From positions 124,001 through 188,000 of the forward strand of contig NZ_NPML01000018.1 of the NCBI RefSeq assembly GCF_002252565.1: 64,000 bases of DNA. Direction: 5' to 3'. Of this stretch, positions 1 through 8,050 are shown one piece after another. Source of the stretch: Petroclostridium xylanilyticum. Its GTDB lineage: Bacteria > Bacillota > Clostridia > SK-Y3. Below the pieces are notes generated by a model. That model ran no database searches. It was not told where the DNA came from and was given only the letters and a program-made list of their open reading frames with translations. A program made the translations under genes and the position numbers. Every line of letters begins with the position of its first letter. The stretch's first letter is position 1.

Positions 1-174
1 TATATCTTGCGATATTTCATCATTTTCATAATAGATTGCAATGTCCACATCACTCAATCCGGTTTCTTTATGCCGTGCATAAGAACCAAAAATATATACA
101 AATACTACTTCATGTTTATCCTTAAAATAGTTTTTAACTTTTTGTATTATCTGTTCTCTTTCTTCATCGCCCAT
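1..174 (-). CDS. MNT-type nucleotidyltransferase domain protein (3' end outside window)
   Basis: The first 58 codons of a gene that runs off the left edge. The translated N-terminus has the minimal-nucleotidyltransferase signature: IFGSYARHKETGLSDVDIAI, meaning a GS motif followed by a DxD metal-binding pair. Proteins of this fold transfer nucleotides to proteins, RNA or antibiotics; the short stand-alone MNT forms usually pair with a HEPN (DUF86) protein as a toxin-antitoxin module. The ATG at 174-172 has a purine-rich stretch upstream and begins 9 bp after the stop of the Wzz-like gene, so the two are probably co-transcribed. Any HEPN partner would lie outside the window. The fold is clear; the role is inference. 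Confidence 0.8.
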   Translation of the reverse strand, partial: MGDEEREQIIQKVKNYFKDKHEVVFVYIFGSYARHKETGLSDVDIAIYYENDEISQDI

Positions 175-183
175 TGCAATCCC

Positions 184-1473
184 TCAACCCTCAACTTGAA
201 CACCTAGGTCTTTCCCGCTGCTTTTCCAGTATTCCATAAAGAATACGGCAAATACGCTTATCATAATTCCTAAGACGCCTGCTATGGCTACAATAAGTTT
301 CTTATTGCTTACCGGTCTTGCCGGCGGCAGGGCATCAGATACAACGATTACACTGGATCTTCCTATTTCTGCCGATTGCTTAATATTTGCTTCTTTAAGC
401 TTTTGCTGGTAGGCATCTCTTGTCTGCTTTGCCAATTCTACTTCATGATTTAAGATTTCAAACTGGTTTTCTTTCTCTGCCAGTTCTGCCTGCAATTGCT
501 CTATTTCCTTTTGTCTTGCCTCTATTTCCCTCTTCAGACTATCTAATTGAGTAGTATACTGTGCTAAAGTAATTTCATAATTTTTAACAGCCGTCAATAA
601 ATCTGTGTACGCAGGATTTAACTGTTCATCGGTCATTTGCAAGCCTGCCAGATTTTTAAGCTGTGATCCGGAATTTTCTACCGCTACCTGCGACATTAAT
701 GGATCGCTTGCCAATGATTTTGTGGTTTTTATGGTTTTAGGCGTTGTTTCCAGCGCCTGTCTGGCTTTGGCTAATGCACCACTTGTAGATTCCACATCGA
801 TCTTGACTTGAGTTATCTTTGTCTTAAACTCTGTAAGCTGTGTAAGCTTGGAATTCAGTTCCTGCTTTAATTCGTCCACACCTCTTGGTTTTGCCAGGAA
901 AGCGGTGAGTTCCTGTGTTGCTTTCTCCAAGTTCTGTTTTTCCATTTCCAACTGCTTTGTGATAAACTCTGCCGACTTTCCGGTCTGCTGCTGGAGTTTT
1001 TCGGAAATAAAATCTACATATTTATTGCTTAAAACGTTGGCAATATCTGCAGCAAGTTGAGGGTCAGCATTTTTTACATTTACATATATCAGGTTCGTAT
1101 TTTTAGGTGATTCGACTTCAATGATGGATGCAAGGTCTGAACGCGTCATTTCATATTTTTCATCAAGCTTTAATTCTTTGATAACTGCATTTAAAACCGC
1201 AGGGGTTTTAATCTGTTCCTTATAAGTATCTAATGTCATCTGTGGGTATTGAGAAAGAGAATCCACCAGTTCAGAAAATTTGTTTTCTTTGTCTTCTGCA
1301 GATTTTATGTTTACCGGAGATACCATTAATACAGTTTTGGCATTATATACAGGTTCCATGATAAATACGGCATACAGGCTGCTTAACAATATACATACAG
1401 CAGTAAAGATTGCAATAATCCATTTTCCCCTCAGTATGACTTCTACATATTCTCTCAGGCTTATTTCTTCCAT
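184..1473 (-). CDS. Wzz/GumC-type polysaccharide chain-length (co-polymerase) protein
   Basis: A 429-residue membrane protein with the polysaccharide co-polymerase layout. A transmembrane helix lies at about residues 18-39, followed by a long extracytoplasmic region rich in heptad coiled coil (about 155-365). A proline-rich PPARPVSNKK motif then precedes a second transmembrane helix near 393-413. Such proteins set the length of, or help export, surface polysaccharide made by a Wzy-type pathway. There is no Walker-box tyrosine kinase domain after the second helix, so any BY-kinase partner is a separate gene not seen here. The ATG at 1473 has GGGGG upstream. The next gene upstream is a phosphoglucomutase, which fits sugar-precursor supply. 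Confidence 0.85.
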   Translation of the reverse strand: MEEISLREYVEVILRGKWIIAIFTAVCILLSSLYAVFIMEPVYNAKTVLMVSPVNIKSAEDKENKFSELVDSLSQYPQMTLDTYKEQIKTPAVLNAVIKELKLDEKYEMTRSDLASIIEVESPKNTNLIYVNVKNADPQLAADIANVLSNKYVDFISEKLQQQTGKSAEFITKQLEMEKQNLEKATQELTAFLAKPRGVDELKQELNSKLTQLTEFKTKITQVKIDVESTSGALAKARQALETTPKTIKTTKSLASDPLMSQVAVENSGSQLKNLAGLQMTDEQLNPAYTDLLTAVKNYEITLAQYTTQLDSLKREIEARQKEIEQLQAELAEKENQFEILNHEVELAKQTRDAYQQKLKEANIKQSAEIGRSSVIVVSDALPPARPVSNKKLIVAIAGVLGIMISVFAVFFMEYWKSSGKDLGVQVEG

Positions 1474-1670
1474 GATTTACCCCCTGGTTAGTCGTTCTTA
1501 TTTTAAAACCAATGATATTTTAACATATATGCCAGGACAATGCCAGTGTTTTTATACACATATAGAACCAATATCATGTGTAAACATTACAACATTCGAT
1601 ACTTTTTACATTTTATATCATTATTTTACATATTTCAATGAATTTATAATAAAAAGCTGATAAAATTAGA

Positions 1671-1700
1671 AGATGTTCCTCTAATCTTAAAGGAACACCT
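1671..1700 (-). terminator. Hairpin downstream of the phosphohexomutase gene
   Basis: The arms agatgttcct (1671-1680) and aggaacacct (1691-1700) form a 10-bp stem with one G-U pair, just past the phosphohexomutase stop at 1709. The T run after it is weak, so termination may be partial. The rest of 1474-1670 is AT-rich and shows no gene. Confidence 0.5.
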
Positions 1701-1708
1701 TCTATATC

Positions 1709-3442
1709 TTACCCTCTTACCTTTGTAATTACTGTATCCTTAAAAATTTGCATCTTACTTTCAGCATCTTTGATATTGCCTGCCACCACTGAAAAATATA
1801 TTTTTATCTTAGGCTCGGTACCTGATGGTCTTACTACAAACCAGGACTTATCCTCTAATTCAAAGTAAAGTACGTCTGATTCAGGCAAGTCAATTCCTTC
1901 TTGAGCATTATTTACAAAATCATATCGTTTACCGACTTTATAATCTCTTAGTGCAGTTACTTTGACACCATTGATTTCTTTAGGCGTCTCTTTTCTAAGC
2001 ATCTCCATGATAGCTTTCATTTTTTCTATGCCCTCTTTACCTTCAAGGGTTATAGATTTGAGGCTTTCTAAATATACTCCATACTTATTATATAATTCCT
2101 GCATTCCTTCATACAGGGACATGCCTCTGGATTTATACCATGCTGCCATTTCTGCAATTAACATAGATGCTACTACAGCGTCCTTATCTCTTGCATAGGT
2201 TCCCGCAAGATAGCCATAGCTTTCTTCAAAGCCAAAGACGTATTGTTTGCTGTTTCCGTTTTCTTCAAATTCTTTTATCTTTTCACCGATAAATTTAAAG
2301 CCTGTGAGTACATCAATGATTTCGACATTGTAATGCTGCGCAACAGCTCTTGCCATCTCGGTAGTTACAATTGTCTTGATAATAACTCCATTGAGCGGCA
2401 ATGTTCCTTTTTCTTTTTTCTGTGATAATATATATTCGGTGAGGAGTACTCCCGTCTGATTACCTGTCAGGGTAACATATTCTCCTTCTTTATTTCTTAC
2501 TACCACACCTACACGATCGCAGTCAGGATCGGTACCGATGATAAGGTCTACATTTTCTTTTTTTGCCATTTCTATTGCAATGGCAAAGCCTTCTTTTTCT
2601 TCCGGATTAGGAGATTTGACTGTAGAAAATGCCGGGTCAGGCTGCTCCTGTTCTTTTACTACAATTACATTTTTGACGCCAATCATATCCAGAATCCTTC
2701 TAACCGGCTTATTGCCTGTTCCGTGAAAAGGAGTATATATTATTTTAAAGTCATCAGCAACTTTTGCTACTATTTCAGGGTTAATGCTTTGTTCCTTAAC
2801 TTTAGCCAGATACTTCCTGTCTATTTCTTCTCCGATGATTTGAATGAACCCCTGTTTTTTTGCTTCTTCTTCATCCATTGTCTTTACATCGGTAAAAATA
2901 TCTATAGAATTGATTACTTCAAGTACTGCATCAGCACTTTCGGGTGGAAGTTGTCCGCCGTCTTCCCAGTAGACCTTATAGCCGTTATATTTTGCCGGGT
3001 TATGGCTGGCGGTAATTACGATACCGGCAATTGCTTTCAGCTCTCTTACTGCAAAAGATAATTCAGGAGTTGGCCGGAGTTCGTCAAACACATAGGCTTT
3101 AATACCATTTGCAGCCAGCACCTTTGCGGATTCCATAGCAAATTCAGGCGACCTGTATCTTGAGTCATAGGCGATGGCTACCCCTCTTTTCTTTGCTTCT
3201 TCTCCCTGTCTGGTTATATATGCAGCTAGTCCCTGGGTAGCCTTACGTACAGTGTATTTGTTCATGCGGTTGGTCCCGGCGCCGATGATACCTCTGAGTC
3301 CTCCCGTACCAAAGGCCAGGTTTGTGTAGAATCTTTCTTCTATTTCTTTTTCATTATTTTCTATCTCTCTTAATTCTGCTTTTGTTTCTTCATCAACGTA
3401 TGGGCTTTGAAGCCAATATTTGTAGGTTTCCATGCAGTTCAT
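1709..3442 (-). CDS. pgcA: Phosphoglucomutase/phosphomannomutase (alpha-phosphohexomutase)
   Basis: A 577-residue alpha-D-phosphohexomutase that interconverts hexose 6-phosphate and 1-phosphate, the entry point to UDP-glucose and surface polysaccharide. All four signature loops are present: the phosphoserine loop TASHNP at 144-149 (catalytic Ser146), the metal loop DPDCDR at 305-310, the sugar-binding GFEESYG at 404-410 and the phosphate-binding RPSGTEPKIK near the C-terminus. The length matches the Bacillus PgcA type (about 580). The ATG at 3442 follows AGGAGG. The gene lies upstream of the Wzz-like gene on the same strand and is probably in the same functional set, although a hairpin separates them. 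PgcA rather than GlmM or ManB is chosen from length and motif form. Confidence 0.92.
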   Translation of the reverse strand: MNCMETYKYWLQSPYVDEETKAELREIENNEKEIEERFYTNLAFGTGGLRGIIGAGTNRMNKYTVRKATQGLAAYITRQGEEAKKRGVAIAYDSRYRSPEFAMESAKVLAANGIKAYVFDELRPTPELSFAVRELKAIAGIVITASHNPAKYNGYKVYWEDGGQLPPESADAVLEVINSIDIFTDVKTMDEEEAKKQGFIQIIGEEIDRKYLAKVKEQSINPEIVAKVADDFKIIYTPFHGTGNKPVRRILDMIGVKNVIVVKEQEQPDPAFSTVKSPNPEEKEGFAIAIEMAKKENVDLIIGTDPDCDRVGVVVRNKEGEYVTLTGNQTGVLLTEYILSQKKEKGTLPLNGVIIKTIVTTEMARAVAQHYNVEIIDVLTGFKFIGEKIKEFEENGNSKQYVFGFEESYGYLAGTYARDKDAVVASMLIAEMAAWYKSRGMSLYEGMQELYNKYGVYLESLKSITLEGKEGIEKMKAIMEMLRKETPKEINGVKVTALRDYKVGKRYDFVNNAQEGIDLPESDVLYFELEDKSWFVVRPSGTEPKIKIYFSVVAGNIKDAESKMQIFKDTVITKVRG

Positions 3443-3530
3443 GTGTTAACCTCCTGTCTGTATTTAATCGTCTGATTAGTATTTGCTTTTCCACTGACTA
3501 TAATACATTATTTTCCTAATTTTGTCTAGG

Positions 3531-4317
3531 GTGAACTACCCCCACCTATAGAGGTGGTGGCTTCGTGGTCAAGGCAAGCTACCTTGCCAGATTACCCACG
3601 CTCAAAGGGCTGTTCCATCCCCATATTGACCATATTACATGGCTAATTTTAGTAGATTTTTTGCTGCATTTATATCCCTATCATGTTTTGTATGGCAATT
3701 TGAACATTCCCATTCCCTCAACCCTAAATCTATTCCTACCCTATTATCTACTTTAGGTAAAGTTTGAATTTCTGCTTCCGCCAATACCGAAACATAATAT
3801 TTACCTGTTGGTGTTTTAGATATAGTTACTGATTTTATAATCCCTTCAAATTGCCTGTGTTGTTTTATCTTTATTTTTGTTTTCAACTTTGGTATCTTTA
3901 AGTATCCATTATCTATACTTACTGTCCTATTTTGATTATTTGTTGTGTAAGATTGATATCCTTTTTTCTTCTTGAATTTTGGAAAACCTATACTTTTATC
4001 CCTAAAAAAGTTGTTATATGCTTTTTCTAAATTAAGTTGAGCATTAGCAAGGGCTAAACTATCTACTTCTCTTAGAAAAGGATATTCTTTTTTATATTTT
4101 GCAGGAGTTGTTTTTATCATTTTTCCTGTTTGTTTATAATAATCTATTTTATCTGATAGCATTTTGTTGTATATAAATCTTACACAACCAAATACTTTAG
4201 CAAAATATTCTTGTTGTTCTTTTGTTGGGGATATCCTATATTTATAGGCTTTAAGCACATCTACACCTCCTCCCTTTGATTTTCTATGTATTTTTTTATT
4301 ACTTCAATTGGTGCTCA
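3531..4317 (-). mobile_element. IS200/IS605-family element, copy 1 (tnpA-less, deleted tnpB)
   Basis: A 787-bp block that is repeated almost exactly at 5845-6631 (about four differences seen). Its right end reads GGTAGTTCAC on the minus strand and has two subterminal hairpins, CCACCT/AGGTGG (3542-3557) and GGCAAG/CTTGCC (3573-3588), as expected for this family. Homology with copy 2 stops abruptly at 4317, inside what is the 3' end of tnpA in copy 2. This copy therefore keeps only the last tnpA codons plus the shortened tnpB. Confidence 0.85.
3635..4258 (-). pseudogene. tnpB: TnpB with internal deletion (copy 1)
   Basis: A 207-codon open frame starting at GTG (4258) behind GGAGGTG. It begins like a full TnpB (OrfB) RNA-guided nuclease but jumps from the RuvC-I motif VGIDLGL straight into REWECSNCHTKHDRDINAA, the second half of the zinc ribbon plus RuvC-III. 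About 150 residues normally separate these, including the RuvC-II glutamate and the first Cys pair. The reading frame stays open, yet the nuclease cannot be complete. Copy 2 has the same junction. It could be non-functional, or a nuclease-dead RNA-binding derivative. Confidence 0.85.
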
Positions 4318-4675
4318 CCGTGTATTACTAAATACATGACTATTCATTATATGATAAGAATAAAGTAATTTCACTTTTCATTTTTTAACCTAAGCCAATT
4401 ACTTCTGCTAGTTGTATTACACTTTATAGCAGAAGCCATTAAAGACTCTGTATACATCTTGTTAAATAGTTTCTGATAAAATATCATTATATATACAAAA
4501 AAGAAAAGACCAACTGGTCCTTTCTTTCTTTTAAATATATAAAATTTGCCCATTTAAGGGTTCTTTGAAATTACAAGTTAAATTTACCCATTCAAGGGTT
4601 CTACGAAATTTGCTCACTTAAGAGTTCATTTATATTTTCTACTATAATTATATGCAATATACTAGAAAAAGTCAA
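4318..4675. other. Gene-free AT-rich segment with a hairpin and short repeats
   Basis: I find no credible gene here. The segment holds a hairpin at 4501-4526 (GACCA/TGGTC core extended by A/T pairs) and three imperfect direct repeats at 4542-4630. The only open frames are short and of low-complexity composition. Confidence 0.5.
4542..4630. repeat. Three imperfect tandem repeats of about 31 bp
   Basis: Units at 4542-4572, 4580-4610 and 4606-4630 (the last partial) share the pattern AAATTTnCCCATTyAAGGG followed by TTCT and GAAATT. The CCC..GGG centre of each unit is itself an inverted repeat. They look like transposon-end or protein-binding repeats; the element of origin is not identified. Confidence 0.6.
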
Positions 4676-5203
4676 CTAGAATAATAATTTTTTAATTTTT
4701 TCATTAACTTCGCTAACTTTATTAATATCCTCCTGAAGTTCATATATTTTCTTTTTTTCGTTTAACCTTTGTATGTCTACAACTCTCATATCATCAATAT
4801 GTAATCTAGTATATCTATCGTTTTCAAATCCTTTTAATTTTATATCAATTTCAAATCTTTCGTCCATGCTTGAAGAATCTTCTTTTACAGAAGTTGTTGG
4901 AATAACTAAATATTTAAAGCCATAGTCTTTTAAAATATAACAATAATGTCCATCATAAGTCTCTTTAGGATATCCTCTACGCAAATTAAAATATGCAACT
5001 TGTCCTTCTTTAGGGCGCTGTGAAGGTTTTACTTTATAAAAAGCCCTTGCTGGGTCTCCACCTTGCTTTGGTACTACATTATTATAGAAAAACTCTAACT
5101 CTTTAACCCAATAATATAACTGATTTACAAAACCATCAACATCATAATTACTTATTCCTTTTAATATACTTATTATCTCACCCATCTTTTTATCAATATC
5201 CAT
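4676..5203 (-). CDS. PemK/MazF-like toxin-family protein (orphan)
   Basis: About 175 residues. The central part has the features of the PemK/MazF-like family of Firmicutes: a beta-rich segment beginning AYFNLRRGYPKE, then KYLVIPTTSVKED, ending in RLHIDDMRVVDIQRLNEKK. MazF-fold proteins are mRNA endonucleases of toxin-antitoxin systems; this longer type is often found alone. A helical tail of about 30 charged residues follows. The ATG at 5203 is preferred over the TTG at 5218 because GGGGGA precedes it at normal spacing. No antitoxin-sized gene lies next to it. It sits between the two IS copies, which suggests acquisition. Confidence 0.6.
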   Translation of the reverse strand: MDIDKKMGEIISILKGISNYDVDGFVNQLYYWVKELEFFYNNVVPKQGGDPARAFYKVKPSQRPKEGQVAYFNLRRGYPKETYDGHYCYILKDYGFKYLVIPTTSVKEDSSSMDERFEIDIKLKGFENDRYTRLHIDDMRVVDIQRLNEKKKIYELQEDINKVSEVNEKIKKLLF

Positions 5204-5381
5204 ACTTGTCCCCCACAATAAACCTTTTTTAATATATTAATTTATATCTTATCTCCCTATAAAATCATTATATCAAAATTTATACATCATAGTATAATAT
5301 TTTAATCACTATATAATCTTCTTATGGTAGTTATTTACTGTATATTTTAACTACATAATGATTTTATTTTAACAAACTGCT

Positions 5382-5774
5382 CTATTTGTGATAAGGAGCA
5401 TTATGTATAATGCGGTAGGACCTGTAAATTTGTTCATAAATAATAATCAACAATATATTAATATCAATATCCATCCGAGAAATAGATAATACATAGTCTG
5501 CTTCGATATTATCCACACCTATAAATATAGTAATATTACTATTACCACTTACACCCAACTGCGCAATTTTCCCCGCTAATTGTTCAGAAGACAGTTGCTC
5601 ACCATCTTTATCGATTTTAATTACATATGATTTATCGGTTATTTCTTTGGTCGGATTTTTCGCTTCTACATATTCTACTTTGCAGTATGCGCTTAAACGT
5701 TTAGTATATTCCTGTATAGCATCTTTAACATATTTTTCTTTTATCTTTTCTGTGTTAATAATTCTAATCTTCAT
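5382..5774 (-). pseudogene. Degenerate RlmH (SPOUT methyltransferase) paralogue
   Basis: 130 codons clearly related to RlmH, the 23S rRNA pseudouridine-1915 N3-methyltransferase (usually about 155-160 residues). The N-terminus (KIKEKYVKDAIQEYTKRLS) and the C-terminus (YEQIYRSYRIIHNAPYHK) are well kept. The trefoil-knot SAM site is not: where the functional copy has IIGGSVGLSQEV, this one has FIGVDNIEADYV with several residues missing, and the conserved PHQ segment is replaced. It is therefore unlikely to bind SAM. It starts at an ATG after AGGGAGAG and lies between the IS copies. The other rlmH in this window (19397-19870) has the opposite defect at its C-terminus. Confidence 0.75.
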
Positions 5775-5948
5775 ACTCTCTCCCTATCGATAGTGTAAAA
5801 TATCAGATAAATTATATCACTAATTGACAATGGGTAAGAGCACTGTGAACTACCCCCACCTATAGAGGTGGTAGCTTCGTGGTCAAGGCAAGCTACCTTG
5901 CCAGATTACCCACGCTCAAAGGGCTGTTCCATCCCCATATTGACCATA

Positions 5949-6572
5949 TTACATGGCTAATTTTAGTAGATTTTTTGCTGCATTTATATCCCTATCATGT
6001 TTTGTATGGCAATTTGAACATTCCCATTCCCTCAACCCTAAATCTATTCCTACCCTATTATCTACTTTAGGTAAAGTTTGAATTTCTGCTTCCGCCAATA
6101 CCGAAACATAATATTTACCTGTTGGTGTTTTAGATATAGTTACTGATTTTTTAATCCCTTCAAATTGCCTGTGTTGTTTTATCTTTATTTTTGTTTTCAA
6201 CTTTGGTATCTTTAAGTATCCATTATCTATACTTACTGTCCCATTTTGATTATTTGTTGTGTAAGATTGATATCCTTTTTTCTTCTTGAATTTTGGAAAA
6301 CCTATACTTTTATCCCTAAAAAAGTTGTTATATGCTTTTTCTAAATTAAGTTGAGCATTAGCAAGGGCTAAACTATCTACTTCTCTTAGAAAAGGATATT
6401 CTTTTTTATATTTTGCAGGAGTTGTTTTTATCATTTTTCCTGTTTGTTTATAATAATCTATTTTATCTGATAGCATTTTGTTGTATATAAATCTTACACA
6501 ACCAAATACTTTAGCAAAATATTCTTGTTGTTCTTTTGTTGGGGATATCCTATATTTATAGGCTTTAAGCAC
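5949..6572 (-). pseudogene. tnpB: TnpB with internal deletion (copy 2)
   Basis: Twin of the frame at 3635-4258, with two amino-acid differences visible (Gly for Arg in the NQNGTVS segment, Lys for Ile in EGIKKS). It has the same junction joining the RuvC-I motif VGIDLGL to REWECSNC, so RuvC-II and the first zinc Cys pair are absent. It starts at GTG directly after the tnpA stop codon, with GGAGGTG as its ribosome site. The shared deletion means it arose before the two copies separated. Confidence 0.85.
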
Positions 6573-6574
6573 AT

Positions 6575-6976
6575 CTACACCTCCTCCCTTTGATTTTCTA
6601 TGTATTTTTTTATTACTTCAATTGGTGCTCAACCTGTTGTAAGTAAACAGAAACTTCTTGACCAAAAATATTCTTTCCATAGTTGTTGCTTTATTTCTGG
6701 AAATTCTTTTTTTATTATTCTTGAGGAGGCACTTTTATACGCATTTATAAACTTAGATAATTCTGTATTAGGATGTGCTTTGAATAATATATGCACATGG
6801 TCTTTATCGTGATTCCATTCTTGCAAGGTGATATTGTAATTCTTTTGTATTTGTACAAACATTTCCTTTAGTCTGTTGGATATAGCATCATTTATTACTT
6901 TTCTTCTGTATTTAGTCACTAATACAAGATGGTAATATAGTAAGAATACTGAATGATTATTGCTATCAAGTTTCAT
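6575..6976 (-). pseudogene. tnpA: TnpA (Y1 HUH transposase) with premature stop
   Basis: The IS200/IS605 single-strand transposase. The histidine-hydrophobic-histidine motif DHVHILF is intact. The frame stops at a TGA (6629-6631) after SFCLLTTG. Reading on past that stop gives APIEVIKKYIENQREEV and a natural TAG at 6575, which is the normal C-terminal helix with the catalytic Tyr of the family. The expected codon is GGA (Gly), so a single G-to-T change probably made the stop. The 115-residue product would lack the tyrosine nucleophile. The ATG at 6976 has a purine-rich site upstream. The full length of 133 residues is normal. Confidence 0.85.
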
Positions 6977-7075
6977 TGATTTTCCTAAACTCCTTCCTTA
7001 TAATACTGATTATATCGCAAAGGAAGGAATTGTCAAGCGACATTCATCACCCACTTATAGAAGTGGGCGACTTCT

Positions 7076-7951
7076 TCACTTCATACTCTCCAGCAGATAA
7101 AACATTACTGTCACAGCCAGCAAGTCTGCTGAGCCTCCTGGACTGATATTTTTCTTAATAAAGTCCTCATCCATCTCGTATATAATCTTTCTGCCTTCCT
7201 CCGTAAATATGCCTCCTAGGCTTAGTGCACGTCTTGCATACTCTTTTACATACTCAAGGATGCAAAGATCATGTCTGGCAATTACATTTGTATCTTCAGA
7301 TACAGTCATTAGATAAAGAAGAACCTGCACTAAAATATCATTTATATCTGCTGCCCTTGAATTTACAAGTTCACGCATTACAGGCAGAGATGTGCTAAGT
7401 ACTGTAGAATACCCGCTTTCAGCTTCTCCCCTTATGCCTTTTATTCCATACTTTTTATAAATTTTTTCTCCATAGGTCATCTTTTCTTTATTCTGACTGG
7501 CAGTTAATTCCCTCTCTGACAGTCCTCGAGTCATTTTTATTATTTTGCTGCTGATTATTTCACAATCAAGCTTGCTTCCGTTATTTTCAAAATAACAGCT
7601 TGCAGCAGCGGCACAAATAATTCCGAGAGAGAAAACAAGCCCTTTGTGGGTATTAACTCCACCTGTGGCTTCAAACATTCTTTTTTCTGCTTCTATACCC
7701 AAAGCCCTTAGATTGTTGAACAAATCTGCAGGATCTTTCTGAGCAGCCTCTGCTCCAAGAACAGCGGATTTGTAGAAGTAATGAGCCAGCGCCGCAGTAC
7801 TTGACATGAATGTGAAATAATCCATGTCCTTATGGGCGCCTGCATTCCGCCTGTCCACCAATCCCGGCTTAGGAGTGGCAGAAACCTCATAGAGCAGGGA
7901 TTCTACAGCATATTGGCTTATTTGTTCGCATATGTCAAAATTGGCAGTCAT
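7076..7951 (-). CDS. citG: Triphosphoribosyl-dephospho-CoA synthase (citrate lyase cofactor)
   Basis: A 291-residue CitG. It makes 2'-(5''-triphosphoribosyl)-3'-dephospho-CoA from ATP and dephospho-CoA, the precursor that CitX attaches to the citrate lyase acyl carrier subunit. Family motifs are visible: ATPKPGLVDRRNAGAHKDMD near the N-terminus, GGVNTHKG in the middle and a C-terminal NISPGGSADLLA. It is the last gene of the cit/tct cluster. A hairpin between tctA and citG (7994-8034) could reduce its expression. The IS copy begins right at its stop codon without shortening the protein visibly. Confidence 0.92.
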   Translation of the reverse strand: MTANFDICEQISQYAVESLLYEVSATPKPGLVDRRNAGAHKDMDYFTFMSSTAALAHYFYKSAVLGAEAAQKDPADLFNNLRALGIEAEKRMFEATGGVNTHKGLVFSLGIICAAAASCYFENNGSKLDCEIISSKIIKMTRGLSERELTASQNKEKMTYGEKIYKKYGIKGIRGEAESGYSTVLSTSLPVMRELVNSRAADINDILVQVLLYLMTVSEDTNVIARHDLCILEYVKEYARRALSLGGIFTEEGRKIIYEMDEDFIKKNISPGGSADLLAVTVMFYLLESMK

Positions 7952-7993
7952 TTAATCAATTCCTTATATCAGATTTTTTACCTTTTTAAAAAG

Positions 7994-8034
7994 AGAAGGT
8001 ACTTAACATATCATAGTATGCTTCAGTACCTTCT
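7994..8034 (-). terminator. Terminator hairpin after tctA
   Basis: A 10-bp perfect stem, agaaggtact (7994-8003) with agtaccttct (8025-8034), with a 21-nt loop. On the minus strand it is followed by CTTTTTAAAAAG. It sits 16 bp past the tctA stop and before citG, so it probably attenuates rather than fully ends the cit/tct transcript. Confidence 0.65.
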
Positions 8035-8050
8035 TAAATTAAACATCTTA

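Larger units (their letters stand above)
5845..7072 (-). mobile_element. IS200/IS605-family element, copy 2 (interrupted tnpA + deleted tnpB)
   Basis: The right end GGTAGTTCAC (minus strand) at 5845 is identical to copy 1 and to the element at 33727. The left end is marked by a CCCACTT/AAGTGGG hairpin at 7050-7067; its exact tip near 7072 is a guess. Inside are tnpA, with a stop before its catalytic tyrosine, and the internally deleted tnpB. The left end touches the stop codon of citG (7076-7078), so the insertion point is the very end of that gene. Confidence 0.85.

Noticed and set aside
4371..4553. 60-codon minus-strand frame
   Set aside because: Low-complexity AT-rich sequence over a hairpin, with no ribosome site; not supported as a gene.
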